From Roseovarius aestuarii (GTDB taxonomy: Bacteria > Pseudomonadota > Alphaproteobacteria > Rhodobacterales > Rhodobacteraceae): DNA of 64,000 nt. Below the pieces are notes generated by a model, which saw only the letters and a list, made by a program, of their open reading frames with translations, did not search any database and was not told the origin of the DNA. The position numbers and the translations under genes were made by a program. The stretch lies in NCBI RefSeq assembly GCF_019966515.1, contig NZ_JAIMIB010000022.1:1-64000 (forward strand), given 5' to 3'. Of this stretch, positions 54,923 through 63,473 are shown piece after piece (position 1 is the stretch's first letter; every line of letters begins with the position of its first letter).

Positions 54923-55855
54923 ATGACCGATGAGATCACATTGCGCCAATTGCGCTGTTTTGCGGCGCTGGCTGAGGCGCGGCACTACCGACGTGCGGCG
55001 GAGCGGTTGGGGGTCAGCCAGCCATCGCTGAGCCAGCAGATCGTCAACCTGGAGGCGACGATGGGGCTGGAGCTGGTCGAGCGTGGGCGCCGCGGGGCGG
55101 TGCTGAGCCCGGCGGGGCGCGAGGTGCTGGCCAATGCCCGCCGGGTGCTGGACGAGGTGTCGGCGCTTGAGGCGCTGCCGCAGGCGCTGCGGCACGGGGC
55201 CGGGGGTACGATCCGGCTGGGCTCGACCCCGACGCTGGGCCCCTACATCCTGCCTTATGTGGTGCGGCGGCTGCGGCGGGAGTTTCCCGGCCTTAAGATC
55301 ATCATCCGGGATGCCGCGCCGCTGGTCCTGCGCGATGAATTGCTGGCCGGGCGTCACGATCTGATCCTGACGCAACTGCCAGTGAATTCCGGCGATGTCG
55401 AGGTGGAACGCCTGTTTCGCGAACCACTGAAGCTGGTGGTGGCGCAGGATCATCCGCTGGCGTCGTGCGATGCCGCCGAAGATGCGGATCTGTCCGGTCA
55501 GGACATGCTGGCGCTGTCCAGCGCATATGTGCTGCACGAGCAGATTCGGAGCCTGTGCGACGAGGTGGGGGCGACGCTGCGGCAGGATTATGAGGGCACC
55601 AGCCTGGATGCGCTGCGGCAGATGACGGCGCTGGATATGGGCCTGTGCCTGCTGCCGTCGCTTTATGTGCTATCGGAAATCCCGGCGGAGCATGGCGATG
55701 TGGCGGTGCTTCGGTTCCGGCGCGATCGTTTTACCCGTTCGGTCGGGCTGGTCTGGCGCAGGCGCTCGGCTCATGGCGCGGTGATCGCGCGGGTGGCCGG
55801 GGTGATCCGCAGCGTGGCGCGTGACCGGTTTAGCGGCCACGTGACGGTGGAATAG
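54923..55855 (+). CDS. LysR-family regulator, OxyR-like
   Basis: 310 residues. N-terminal helix-turn-helix (AAERLGVSQPSLSQQIVNLE) and an effector domain with GPYILPYVVRRLRREFP and TSLDALRQMTALDMGLCLLP, as in OxyR. At the peroxide switch, OxyR has two Cys about nine residues apart; here the first is replaced (SSAYVLHEQ) and only the second remains (SLCDEV). So it would not sense peroxide in the usual way, though another Cys at 'ASCDAA' exists. Divergent from YdcH. Confidence 0.88.
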   Translation: MTDEITLRQLRCFAALAEARHYRRAAERLGVSQPSLSQQIVNLEATMGLELVERGRRGAVLSPAGREVLANARRVLDEVSALEALPQALRHGAGGTIRLGSTPTLGPYILPYVVRRLRREFPGLKIIIRDAAPLVLRDELLAGRHDLILTQLPVNSGDVEVERLFREPLKLVVAQDHPLASCDAAEDADLSGQDMLALSSAYVLHEQIRSLCDEVGATLRQDYEGTSLDALRQMTALDMGLCLLPSLYVLSEIPAEHGDVAVLRFRRDRFTRSVGLVWRRRSAHGAVIARVAGVIRSVARDRFSGHVTVE

Positions 55856-55861
55856 CGGCGT

Positions 55862-56317
55862 TCAGCCGGCGCAGGCGGCGGCGAAATGTTCGCCAAAGAG
55901 CATGTCCCAGCTGCCGCCATAGCCGTTCAGCATCATCTCGGCCATGTCGCCGTAACCCTCCCAGTTGCTGTGCACCAGCTCGACCCGCGTGGTGCCGGCA
56001 TCAATCGGGGTGAAGCTGACATCGACCTGTCCGGTCTGATCCGCCGGAAGCCCCATGTGGAAATCCAGTTGCAGGTGGGCATGCGGGTCGAACACCCGGA
56101 AGGTGCCCCAGTGATGTTCGACATCATCCGCTGCCAGTTCGACAATACGCCTCCCTTCGCGGGCATCGACACTCAGCGATTTCGCCGGGGCGCCCGCCTG
56201 CATCAGCGACATGGAGCGCTTGTCCAGCGGCCACCAGGAGGCCATGTCGACGAAGATTTCGAAGGCACGTTTCTGGGAGCAGGGAACATCAATGGTCTTC
56301 ACGATGGAATCAAGCAT
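55862..56317 (-). CDS. SRPBCC/AHSA1-domain protein
   Basis: 151 residues with the START-like fold: VPCSQKRAFEIFVDMASWWP at the start and GTTRVELVHSNWEGYG near the end. Probably binds a small hydrophobic ligand. Start at 56317; it lies 10 bp after the ArsR gene, a frequent pair. Confidence 0.85.
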   Translation of the reverse strand: MLDSIVKTIDVPCSQKRAFEIFVDMASWWPLDKRSMSLMQAGAPAKSLSVDAREGRRIVELAADDVEHHWGTFRVFDPHAHLQLDFHMGLPADQTGQVDVSFTPIDAGTTRVELVHSNWEGYGDMAEMMLNGYGGSWDMLFGEHFAAACAG

Positions 56318-56327
56318 AAGGGGCCTT

Positions 56328-56636
56328 TCAGTTGGCGGATTGGCGGCGAACTTCTGCGGCGTAGGCGCCAAGCGTGTCGTCCCAGAACCGGTCAAGATAC
56401 GCCCGTAGCGCGATCAGCCCGGTCGGATCGAGCGCATAGATGCGGCGGGTGCCTTGCGGCGTTGCTTTGACCAGTCTGGCTCCGACGAGCACCTTGAGGT
56501 GCTGGGACACAGCCGGGCGGCTGACGGGCTGACCCTGCGCCAGATCGGCGACGCTTTGCGGTTTGACCGCCAGTGCCTCGAACACCGCTCGACGGGTCGG
56601 ATCGGCAAGCGCGGTAATAGCATTATCGTAAGTCAT
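56328..56636 (-). CDS. ArsR-family regulator
   Basis: 102 residues. DPTRRAVFEALAVKPQSVAD and GQPVSRPAVSQHLKVLVGA form the winged helix. No Cys pair for metals, so it is more like the SdpR/AHSA1-linked type. First gene of the ArsR-SRPBCC operon; a palindrome just upstream may be its operator. Confidence 0.9.
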   Translation of the reverse strand: MTYDNAITALADPTRRAVFEALAVKPQSVADLAQGQPVSRPAVSQHLKVLVGARLVKATPQGTRRIYALDPTGLIALRAYLDRFWDDTLGAYAAEVRRQSAN

Positions 56637-56638
56637 AA

Positions 56639-56660
56639 CTTACCGTAAGCCCATACTTAC
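56639..56660. promoter_or_regulatory. Probable ArsR operator
   Basis: CTTACCGTAAG (56639-56649) is a palindrome around one base; a further CTTAC lies at 56656-56660. It is 3 bp from the arsR start codon. Confidence 0.5.
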
Positions 56661-56791
56661 TAAATGTCAAACCCACCATGCCCGAGGGTTTCCCGTGCCG
56701 GACGCGTTAACGAAGTCTTTACTATTGTGTTGTGGCAGGAGGAGCGCTGACCTAGCCTCGTGGGGGTATTCTGTCTTTACGGAGATGATGT

Positions 56792-57103
56792 TTGTTATCC
56801 GCCCGGCATATTCTGTTTTCCGCGATTGCTGCACTGGCGGCCTGTGCGGAAGCGCCGGAAGAGCCTGCGTTTCGCGCCTTTGATCTGGAGCTGACCCAGC
56901 CGTCTCCCTACGCGAATTATCTGAGCGTCGCGCCCGGTGCGCGCGATGCGGCACTGCCCCGACCGGGGCAGATCAAAAGCCGTGGATTTTCACGGTATTT
57001 ACGCGAAAAGACCGGCTGCGTTGTCGATAGCTCCCGCATGACCGCCACGCTTGGCAGTCGGAAGATGCCCGCCGGATACATGGTGCCGGTGATTTGCCCA
57101 TAG
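56792..57103 (+). CDS. Small lipoprotein, unknown function
   Basis: 103 residues from a TTG with GGAG 9 bp upstream. Signal HILFSAIAALAAC with lipobox Cys17. The mature part has GCVVDSSR and the ending GYMVPVICP, so two Cys may bridge. Not recognised otherwise. Confidence 0.6.
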   Translation: MLSARHILFSAIAALAACAEAPEEPAFRAFDLELTQPSPYANYLSVAPGARDAALPRPGQIKSRGFSRYLREKTGCVVDSSRMTATLGSRKMPAGYMVPVICP

Positions 57104-57181
57104 GCGTTTTGCGCTTCGCTTGTTGCCGCCAGAATTCTCTGCGCTAAGTTAACGACCGTGTAACAAGTGCGGAGAAATGGT

Positions 57182-57709
57182 ATGTCGAAAAGGAAGACAA
57201 TCGCGCGCCACTTATCGCTGATCTGTGTTGCTACGGCGCTTTCGGCCTGTGCGCTTCCCAAAACCGACGTGGTGGCCCGGCTCGGGGCTGATCCGGTCAC
57301 ATCCGGCGGAACATATACTTCTGGTGGCGGGCTGACGGTGGCGGTTGATCTGCGCGAATGGCAAGGCCAGACTTTGGTCTGCGGTGTCTGGGCCAAGAGT
57401 CGCCAGCAATCTGTCCTGACTGCGCGTGCAGAACATCAGGTGCTGGGGTCCGGGGCGGTTTTTCTGGGGCAGGAGCGGTTTCTGAGCAATCTGCTCTACA
57501 TGCGCCAGGTTGATCCGGCGCCATCCTATGGCGGGCGGGAGGCAAATTGCGCCAATACCGGTCGAGCGTGGCAAAGCTCGTACGCGACATTGCGGCCAAC
57601 CATCAGAATTCCGCGGCAGGTTGTCGCCAATGAGTCCGATGGCCTTCTGGTTCTGGGCGGGCCGATCGTCAGGTTCCGCCAGACCGGGCCGGGCGCAGGT
57701 GACAGTTAA
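57182..57709 (+). CDS. Lipoprotein-like protein, unknown function
   Basis: 175 residues. Signal ending ATALSAC (lipobox). Mature region beta-rich with two Cys (TLVCGVWAK, EANCANTG). The ATG at 57182 follows GGAGAAATGGT. Probably periplasmic; same orientation as the small lipoprotein at 56792 but 78 bp apart. Family unknown to me. Confidence 0.65.
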   Translation: MSKRKTIARHLSLICVATALSACALPKTDVVARLGADPVTSGGTYTSGGGLTVAVDLREWQGQTLVCGVWAKSRQQSVLTARAEHQVLGSGAVFLGQERFLSNLLYMRQVDPAPSYGGREANCANTGRAWQSSYATLRPTIRIPRQVVANESDGLLVLGGPIVRFRQTGPGAGDS

Positions 57710-57745
57710 ACGGGTTTGCCGGGGTACACCCAATGCCCGGCGCTT

Positions 57746-58615
57746 TTACTGGCGGCTGATCCAGTCGATAAAGGTATCGACAATGGCTGAAGGCTCTTTA
57801 CGGTGTGGGCGGGCCAGGAAATAACCATAATCGGACAGTTCAACTGACGACAGCCGAAAAAGCCTCGCGTCGTTCAGTTCCCGGCTGACAAGCCTGTCCA
57901 TCAGGGCGATCCCCTGTCCGTCAATCACGGCCTGCACCCGAACGTTCGGATCGGGAATGATCAGCGTGTCACGGCGGGACTGGTGAGGCAAACCGGCAGC
58001 GTTCAACCAATCGGTCCATGCGTTGCTGTCGTCGTGGTCACGTAGCAATGTGAGTTTGCTGATCGCGTTTTTCACGCCGTCGTTCTTGACCAGTTGAAAT
58101 GCCCTGGCGTCCCCGACAGGAAAAGCGGGCAGGGGCAGGAAAGCGGTGATCGTCGCGTCCTGCCAGTTTCCATTACCCCAGCGGATTGCAATGTCGACCC
58201 CCTGCGCCTCCAAGTCGAACAGCCGGATCATCGGCTGGATGCGCAACCGAATATCGGGGTGTTCCTGCATGAACGACATCAGGCGGGGCGACAGCCAGTG
58301 GGCAGCGAAATAGGTCGATACGCCGACGGTCAGAGATCTCGATGCGGGCCCTCTGAACATGTGCAGCTCCGTTTCGATGGTCTGATAGTGCGATTGGCAA
58401 CTGGCCAGAAGGTGACGGCCTTCCCGCGTCAGTTCCACCCCGCGCGGTTTGCGCCGGAATAGCGGGATGCGCAGATCGGCCTCAAGCGTTTTGATCTGAT
58501 AGCTGATCGCCCCCTTGGTCATATTCAGCGCATCGGCGGCATCCGAGAAGCTTGGGTATCGGGCGATCTCGATGAACAGTCGAAGCAGGTCGTGATGGTG
58601 AAATTCAACTGGCAT
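57746..58615 (-). CDS. LysR-family regulator (GcvA-like)
   Basis: About 289 residues. HTH YPSFSDAADALNMTKGAISY QIKTLEADL is in the GcvA/AmpR style; effector domain follows. Divergent from the MttB-like gene across 110 bp, so it likely controls the methyltransferase pair. Start 58615 is preferred; 58630 is possible. Confidence 0.9.
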   Translation of the reverse strand: MPVEFHHHDLLRLFIEIARYPSFSDAADALNMTKGAISYQIKTLEADLRIPLFRRKPRGVELTREGRHLLASCQSHYQTIETELHMFRGPASRSLTVGVSTYFAAHWLSPRLMSFMQEHPDIRLRIQPMIRLFDLEAQGVDIAIRWGNGNWQDATITAFLPLPAFPVGDARAFQLVKNDGVKNAISKLTLLRDHDDSNAWTDWLNAAGLPHQSRRDTLIIPDPNVRVQAVIDGQGIALMDRLVSRELNDARLFRLSSVELSDYGYFLARPHRKEPSAIVDTFIDWISRQ

Positions 58616-58725
58616 GACCTTAGCGTACAATTTATTTGAACGCAGCGGAAAGAAATTTTCGATTTGCCGCGGCAGATAATTCCACCAAACAAGGGTAAGA
58701 GGAAATCGTGCCGGAGTAAGTCGCG

Positions 58726-60276
58726 TTGGAAAATCTCGACGCCAATGTCAATCAAACCCAGAATGGCAGAGCGCGCCGGGGCCGTCTGTCACGACACAAC
58801 ACGCCCAACGATGCGCCTGTGTTCGAGGGGCGCAAGATCCCTGCATATGAATTGCTGGACGCGCCGTCGCTGGCCCGTATCGAAGATCAGGCAGACTGGA
58901 TATTGAGCGAGATAGGTATCGAATTTCGGGGCGATGACATCGCGCTTGATCTGTTTGCGGCGGCTGGCGCCACGGTGGACGGCGCACGGGTGCGCTTTGT
59001 ACCGGGTCTTGCCCGTGAGTTGTGCGCAACAGCGCCGACGCAGTTCGACCTGCACGGGCGCGATCCCGGCAACACCGTCACGCTGGGCGGCGACAATGTT
59101 GTTCTGATGCCGGGCTATGGCTCTCCTTTCGTAACCGATCTTCAGGCGGGACGGCGCTATGCGACGTTGAAGGATTTCCGGAATTTCGTGAAGCTTTCCT
59201 ATGCCTCACCCTGGCTGCAGCATTCGGGCGGCACTATTGTCGAGCCGACAGATGTGCCGGTGAACAAACGCCATCTGGACATGATGCTGGCGCATCTGAC
59301 GCTATCGACCAAGCCGTTCATGGGGGGCGTTACATCCCCCGAACGGGCGCAGGACAGTATCGAGATGGCGCGCCTCGTCTTTGGTCGCGACTTCATGGAT
59401 CGTCATGCGGTGATGCAGGCCAATATCAACGTCAATTCACCGCTGATCTATGATCACACCATGTCTGGCGCGTTGCGCGTTTATGCTGCTGCGAACCAGT
59501 GTGTCTGCGTATCGCCGGCGATCTTTGCCGGTGCCATGGGGCCGCTCTCGCCCGCGGCAGTGGCGGCCCAGACGCTGGCTGAGGCCATGGCTGGCATCGC
59601 GCTGGTACAGCTTGTCCGGCCCGGCTGCCCGGTCGTTTTCGGCAGCTTTCATTCGACGATGAACCTGAAATCCGGTGCGCTGACCTTTGGCTCGCCCGAG
59701 GCAAACATGACCACCATGGCGCTGTCGCAGCTAGGCCGTAGGCTTGGCGTGCCGACCCGATCGGGTGGCGGTCAGATCACGGCGGCGAACGCGCCTGACG
59801 GGCAGGCCATGCAGGACAGCACCGGGGCGATGTGGGCCACGCTGCTGTCGGGTGCGCATCAGGTCTGGCATGCGGCTGGTTGGCTCGAAGGGGGCTTGGT
59901 CATGTCCTATGAGAAGTTCGTGATGGACCTCGACCATTGCGGTGCGATGCTGAAGATGCTGAACGGGTTCAGGACCGATGACGAAGCCTTTGGCAGGGAC
60001 GCCTATCTTGAAACCGGACCGGGCGAGAACTTCCTGTCGACCAGCCACACGCTGCGCCACTACGCTTCGGCCAATTTTGCCCCAGCGACCCCCGAGGCCG
60101 GGCCTTACGAGATGTGGGTCGAAAACGGTGCTCTGACTGCCGATCAGCGGGCCGCGATCCGCTGGCGGCAGATGCTGTCCGAGTATCAGCAACCCGAAAT
60201 GCCGAATGATATTGGCACCGCGCTCAGTGAATTCGTCGCCGAGCGTAAGGCGTCAATGCCTGACGAATGGTACTAG
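58726..60276 (+). CDS. Trimethylamine-methyltransferase-family protein (non-pyrrolysine)
   Basis: 516 residues, COG5598 barrel. PGYGSPFVTDLQAG, LSTKPFMGGVTSPER and GCPVVFGSFHSTMNLKSGA are family segments. No in-frame TAG, so pyrrolysine is not used; non-Pyl relatives (MtgB-type) demethylate glycine betaine and other quaternary amines through a corrinoid protein. Start is TTG at 58726 with GGAG upstream. Twelve bases separate it from the GcvT-like gene. Confidence 0.88.
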   Translation: MENLDANVNQTQNGRARRGRLSRHNTPNDAPVFEGRKIPAYELLDAPSLARIEDQADWILSEIGIEFRGDDIALDLFAAAGATVDGARVRFVPGLARELCATAPTQFDLHGRDPGNTVTLGGDNVVLMPGYGSPFVTDLQAGRRYATLKDFRNFVKLSYASPWLQHSGGTIVEPTDVPVNKRHLDMMLAHLTLSTKPFMGGVTSPERAQDSIEMARLVFGRDFMDRHAVMQANINVNSPLIYDHTMSGALRVYAAANQCVCVSPAIFAGAMGPLSPAAVAAQTLAEAMAGIALVQLVRPGCPVVFGSFHSTMNLKSGALTFGSPEANMTTMALSQLGRRLGVPTRSGGGQITAANAPDGQAMQDSTGAMWATLLSGAHQVWHAAGWLEGGLVMSYEKFVMDLDHCGAMLKMLNGFRTDDEAFGRDAYLETGPGENFLSTSHTLRHYASANFAPATPEAGPYEMWVENGALTADQRAAIRWRQMLSEYQQPEMPNDIGTALSEFVAERKASMPDEWY

Positions 60277-60288
60277 AAAGGAAGATAG

Positions 60289-61380
60289 ATGACCGAAGAA
60301 CTCAGCCGCACCTCCGCGCTTGCCTCGCGGCACACTGCCCTTGGATCAGGGTTGGAGGATTGGAACGGAATGGGCACCGCCTGGAGCTATCACAGCGATC
60401 CCAACGATGAACATGATGCGGTGCGCGAGCGGGCAGGGATGTTCGACATGTCGCCGCTGAAAAAGGTGTTTGTGCGTGGGGCTGACGCGCAAGCGGTTCT
60501 TGACCATCTGACGACACGCGACCTGGCGAAACTTGCGCCAGGCAAGGCCGCGTATCTTTGTGTCCTGACCGAGGCGGGCGGCATCGCGGATGATGCGATC
60601 GTGTCGAATAACGGCGGCGACGAATGGATGATCGTGCATGGGTCCGGCGATACGATGGCCTTGCTTGAGGCGTCGGCAGAGGGGCGCGATGTGACGCTGG
60701 AATTTTCCGATGCGCTGCATGATTTGTCGGTTCAGGGGCCCGCGTCGCTTGATATCCTGAATGCCCATTGCGATGCCGATCTTGCTGCTCTGGAATATTT
60801 CGAACATACGCCTGCCACGCTTTTCGGCCATGCCTGCCGGATTTCACGCACCGGGTATTCCGGCGAGCGAGGGTACGAGGTTTTTGCCGATGGTGCAGCC
60901 ATCACCGATATCTGGGACAAGCTGGTCGAGGCGGGCGTGACGCCCTGTTCCTTTACTGCGCTCGATAAGGTCCGGATAGAGGCCGGACTGTTGTTCTACG
61001 GATATGACATGACCGAAGAGAACACCCCCTGGGAGGTTGGCCTTGGCTTCACCATCAGCGGGTCCAAAGGTGATTTTCGCGGCAAGGACGCCCTGATGGC
61101 CGCGAAGGGCAGCGAAAAGGTTAACAATGTCTGCCTGGATATCGACCATTCTGATATGGTTGAGGGGGGCGAGATCCTGTCGCTTGAAGGGGAAGAGGTC
61201 GGCGTGATCAACAGCCCTTGTTATTCGCACCGGCTGGGAAAGTCCCTTGCCCTTGCGCATATCAAACCGGGCATTGAGGTTTCCGCGCGGCTGCGCGTGT
61301 CAGGCGAGGGCATCGACACCACAGCAAGCGTGGTCTCAAGCCCGATCTACGATCCCGCCAAGTCGCGCACTCACGCCTGA
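60289..61380 (+). CDS. Aminomethyltransferase (GcvT)-family protein
   Basis: 363 residues. Folate-binding GcvT fold: AVRERAGMFDMSPLKKVFVRG, GYSGERGYEVF, ALDKVRIEAGLLFYG and SPCYSHRLGKSLALAHI. It probably moves a methyl or methylene group from the MttB substrate to tetrahydrofolate. Not DmdA, whose N-terminus differs. AAAGGAAG before the ATG. Ends 30 bp before a two-way terminator shared with ctaD. Confidence 0.88.
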   Translation: MTEELSRTSALASRHTALGSGLEDWNGMGTAWSYHSDPNDEHDAVRERAGMFDMSPLKKVFVRGADAQAVLDHLTTRDLAKLAPGKAAYLCVLTEAGGIADDAIVSNNGGDEWMIVHGSGDTMALLEASAEGRDVTLEFSDALHDLSVQGPASLDILNAHCDADLAALEYFEHTPATLFGHACRISRTGYSGERGYEVFADGAAITDIWDKLVEAGVTPCSFTALDKVRIEAGLLFYGYDMTEENTPWEVGLGFTISGSKGDFRGKDALMAAKGSEKVNNVCLDIDHSDMVEGGEILSLEGEEVGVINSPCYSHRLGKSLALAHIKPGIEVSARLRVSGEGIDTTASVVSSPIYDPAKSRTHA

Positions 61381-61410
61381 TCGGACTGGCATTCCGATCC
61401 GCGCTGCCAA

Positions 61411-61446
61411 GAAAAAACCCCCGGTCTTCACCGGGGGCCTTTTTTA
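61411..61446. terminator. Bidirectional terminator between gcvT-like gene and ctaD
   Basis: CCCCCGGT / ACCGGGGG stem with CTTC loop; A-run on the left and T-run on the right, so it works for both converging genes. Confidence 0.9.
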
Positions 61447-61466
61447 TTGTGTTGATAAGCCGTCGC

Positions 61467-63140
61467 TTAATGCGCGTGGCCCTTGTCCCATTCTTCCTGC
61501 TTCGGCAGGATCTCGAACGTGTGTTCGGGCGGGGGTGAGGGCAGGGTCCATTCCAGCGTGTCAGCGTACTCGTTCCACGGATTGTTCTCGGTCACCCGTG
61601 CGCCGCGCAGTAGCGTGTAGGCGACAATGCCGAAGAAGAACACGAAGGACGCAAAGCTGAGGAAGGCGCCGATCGATGACCACCAGTTCCAGGGCGCGAA
61701 GGCCTCGGGGTAGTCGATGTAGCGGCGCGGCATGCCCTGACGGCCCAGGAAGTGCTGTGGAAAGAAGGTCAGGTTTGCACCGATGAACATCGCCCAGAAA
61801 TGCAGCTTGCCGGCCCATTCGGGGTACATCCGCCCGGTCATCTTGGGGAAGTAGAAATACATGCCCGCAAAGATGGCGAAGACGGCACCCAGGCTCATCA
61901 CATAGTGGAAGTGTGCCACGACATAGTAGGTGTCGTGATAGGCACGGTCGATGCCGGCCTGGCTAAGCACGATGCCGGTCACGCCGCCCACGGTGAAGAG
62001 AAAGAGGAAGCCAAAGGCCCAGAGCATGGGCGTCTTGAATTCGATCGAGCCGCCCCACATTGTGGCGATCCAGCTGAAAACCTTCACGCCGGTGGGCACC
62101 GCGATCACCATCGTCGCCAGCATGAAGTAGCTTTGCTGGGTCAGCGACATGCCTACGGTGTACATGTGGTGCGCCCAGACGACGAAGCCAAGGAAGCCGA
62201 TGGCGATCAGCGCCCAGACCATCGGCAGGTAGCCGAAGACCGGTTTGCGCGAGAAGGTCGCGATGACGTGGCTGATGATGCCGAAGCCCGGAAGGATGAT
62301 GATATACACCTCCGGGTGGCCAAAGAACCAAAGTATGTGCTGGTAGAGGATCGGGTCGCCGCCGCCTGCGGGATCAAAGAAGGTCGTCCCGAAGTTGCGG
62401 TCTGTCAGAAGCATGGTGATGGCGCCCGCCAGAACCGGCAGCGACAGAAGAATCAGCCATGCAGTGACGAAGATCGACCACGAGAATAGCGGCACCTTGA
62501 ACAGTGTCATGCCGGGCGCGCGCATGTTCAGGAAGGTGGTGATCATGTTGATCGCGCCAAGAATCGAGCTTGCGCCCGAAACGTGCACAGCGAAGATCGC
62601 CAGGTCCATCGACATGCCCTGTTCGGTCGTGGAAAGTGGCGGGTAAAGCACCCAGCCGACGCCTGAGCCTAGCTGGCCGTTACCACCCGGGCTGAGCAAC
62701 GAGGCGACACCCAGCGACGTCCCGGCAACATAGAGCCAGAAGCTGAGGTTGTTCATCCGCGGGAATGCCATATCGGGCGCACCGATCTGCAACGGCATGA
62801 AATAGTTGCCAAAACCACCGAAAAGCGCCGGAATCACCACAAAGAACATCATCAGAACGCCGTGATAGGTGATCATCACGTTCCAGAGATGCCCGTTGGG
62901 GGTACATTCACCTGCGGCAGCGGCGAAGAACCGAGCGCCTTCAAGGCACATGTACTGAACGCCCGGCTCCATCAGTTCGAGCCGCATGTAAACGGTAAAC
63001 GCGACCGAGATCAGACCGACGAACGCCGATACGACCAGGTAGAGGATACCGATATCCTTGTGGTTGGTGGACATGAACCAGCGCGTGAAAAAGCTGCGCT
63101 CGTCATGATGATCGTGGCCGTGAATGGCTGCATCTGCCAT
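61467..63140 (-). CDS. ctaD: Cytochrome c oxidase subunit I (aa3 type)
   Basis: 557 residues; haem-copper terminal oxidase with 12 helices. Cu-B and haem ligands are present: [17 protein letters not shown] (His and cross-linked Tyr), [11 protein letters not shown] (two His) and [14 protein letters not shown] (haem His). The Glu of the D-channel is in place. The ATG at 63140 has AGGAGG. Other ctaC-G genes are not in this window. Confidence 0.97.
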   Translation of the reverse strand: MADAAIHGHDHHDERSFFTRWFMSTNHKDIGILYLVVSAFVGLISVAFTVYMRLELMEPGVQYMCLEGARFFAAAAGECTPNGHLWNVMITYHGVLMMFFVVIPALFGGFGNYFMPLQIGAPDMAFPRMNNLSFWLYVAGTSLGVASLLSPGGNGQLGSGVGWVLYPPLSTTEQGMSMDLAIFAVHVSGASSILGAINMITTFLNMRAPGMTLFKVPLFSWSIFVTAWLILLSLPVLAGAITMLLTDRNFGTTFFDPAGGGDPILYQHILWFFGHPEVYIIILPGFGIISHVIATFSRKPVFGYLPMVWALIAIGFLGFVVWAHHMYTVGMSLTQQSYFMLATMVIAVPTGVKVFSWIATMWGGSIEFKTPMLWAFGFLFLFTVGGVTGIVLSQAGIDRAYHDTYYVVAHFHYVMSLGAVFAIFAGMYFYFPKMTGRMYPEWAGKLHFWAMFIGANLTFFPQHFLGRQGMPRRYIDYPEAFAPWNWWSSIGAFLSFASFVFFFGIVAYTLLRGARVTENNPWNEYADTLEWTLPSPPPEHTFEILPKQEEWDKGHAH

Positions 63141-63473
63141 TGAGTGCCTCCTGCTGTCATTAAGTACAGGGCGCGCAAACACATGTCACACACCCGTGAT
63201 CCTTTCTGGTTTTAGAACGAGGAGGGGGGCGGAGCAATGTCCGAATTTGACGCAGATCAATTATTTTGTCGCAGCGGTGGCAAGGAGGCGAGGTAAATTC
63301 CGATTTGCTCGACGGATTTCGACCTTAGTTGCCCGGCCTGCGGCGAAATCCGTGGCGTACTGAGTGTGACCGCAGGCAAAAGAAAATGCCCCGCAGACCT
63401 AGCTCGCAGGACCCGTTTGCGGCGGTGATTGCAGAAACCGCAAAATGAAAGTCGCACCCGTTGATGTCGGCTG
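63141..63473. other. Control region of ctaD; otherwise no gene
   Basis: 333 bp without a supported gene. It contains the FNR-like site at 63247-63260 and, at 63231-63244, a 14-bp CGGAGCAATGTCCG hairpin identical to one in the structured element at 54343-54356. Confidence 0.5.
63247..63260. promoter_or_regulatory. FnrL/Crp-Fnr-type binding site
   Basis: TTGAC-GCAG-ATCAA matches TTGAT-N4-ATCAA with one mismatch. It lies 107 bp before ctaD and could adjust oxidase expression to oxygen; FnrL control of oxidases is known in Rhodobacter. Confidence 0.5.

Noticed and set aside
60302-60847. Long leftward open frames inside the GcvT-like gene
   Set aside because: They are antisense shadows in high-GC DNA; the rightward frame carries clear GcvT motifs.
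60289-61380. DMSP demethylase DmdA
   Set aside because: Same fold, but the N-terminus and key segments fit general GcvT-family aminomethyltransferases, and the neighbour is an MttB-type protein.
61752-62489. 245-residue rightward frame over ctaD
   Set aside because: Antisense of a highly conserved oxidase gene; very rich in charged residues and without start signals.
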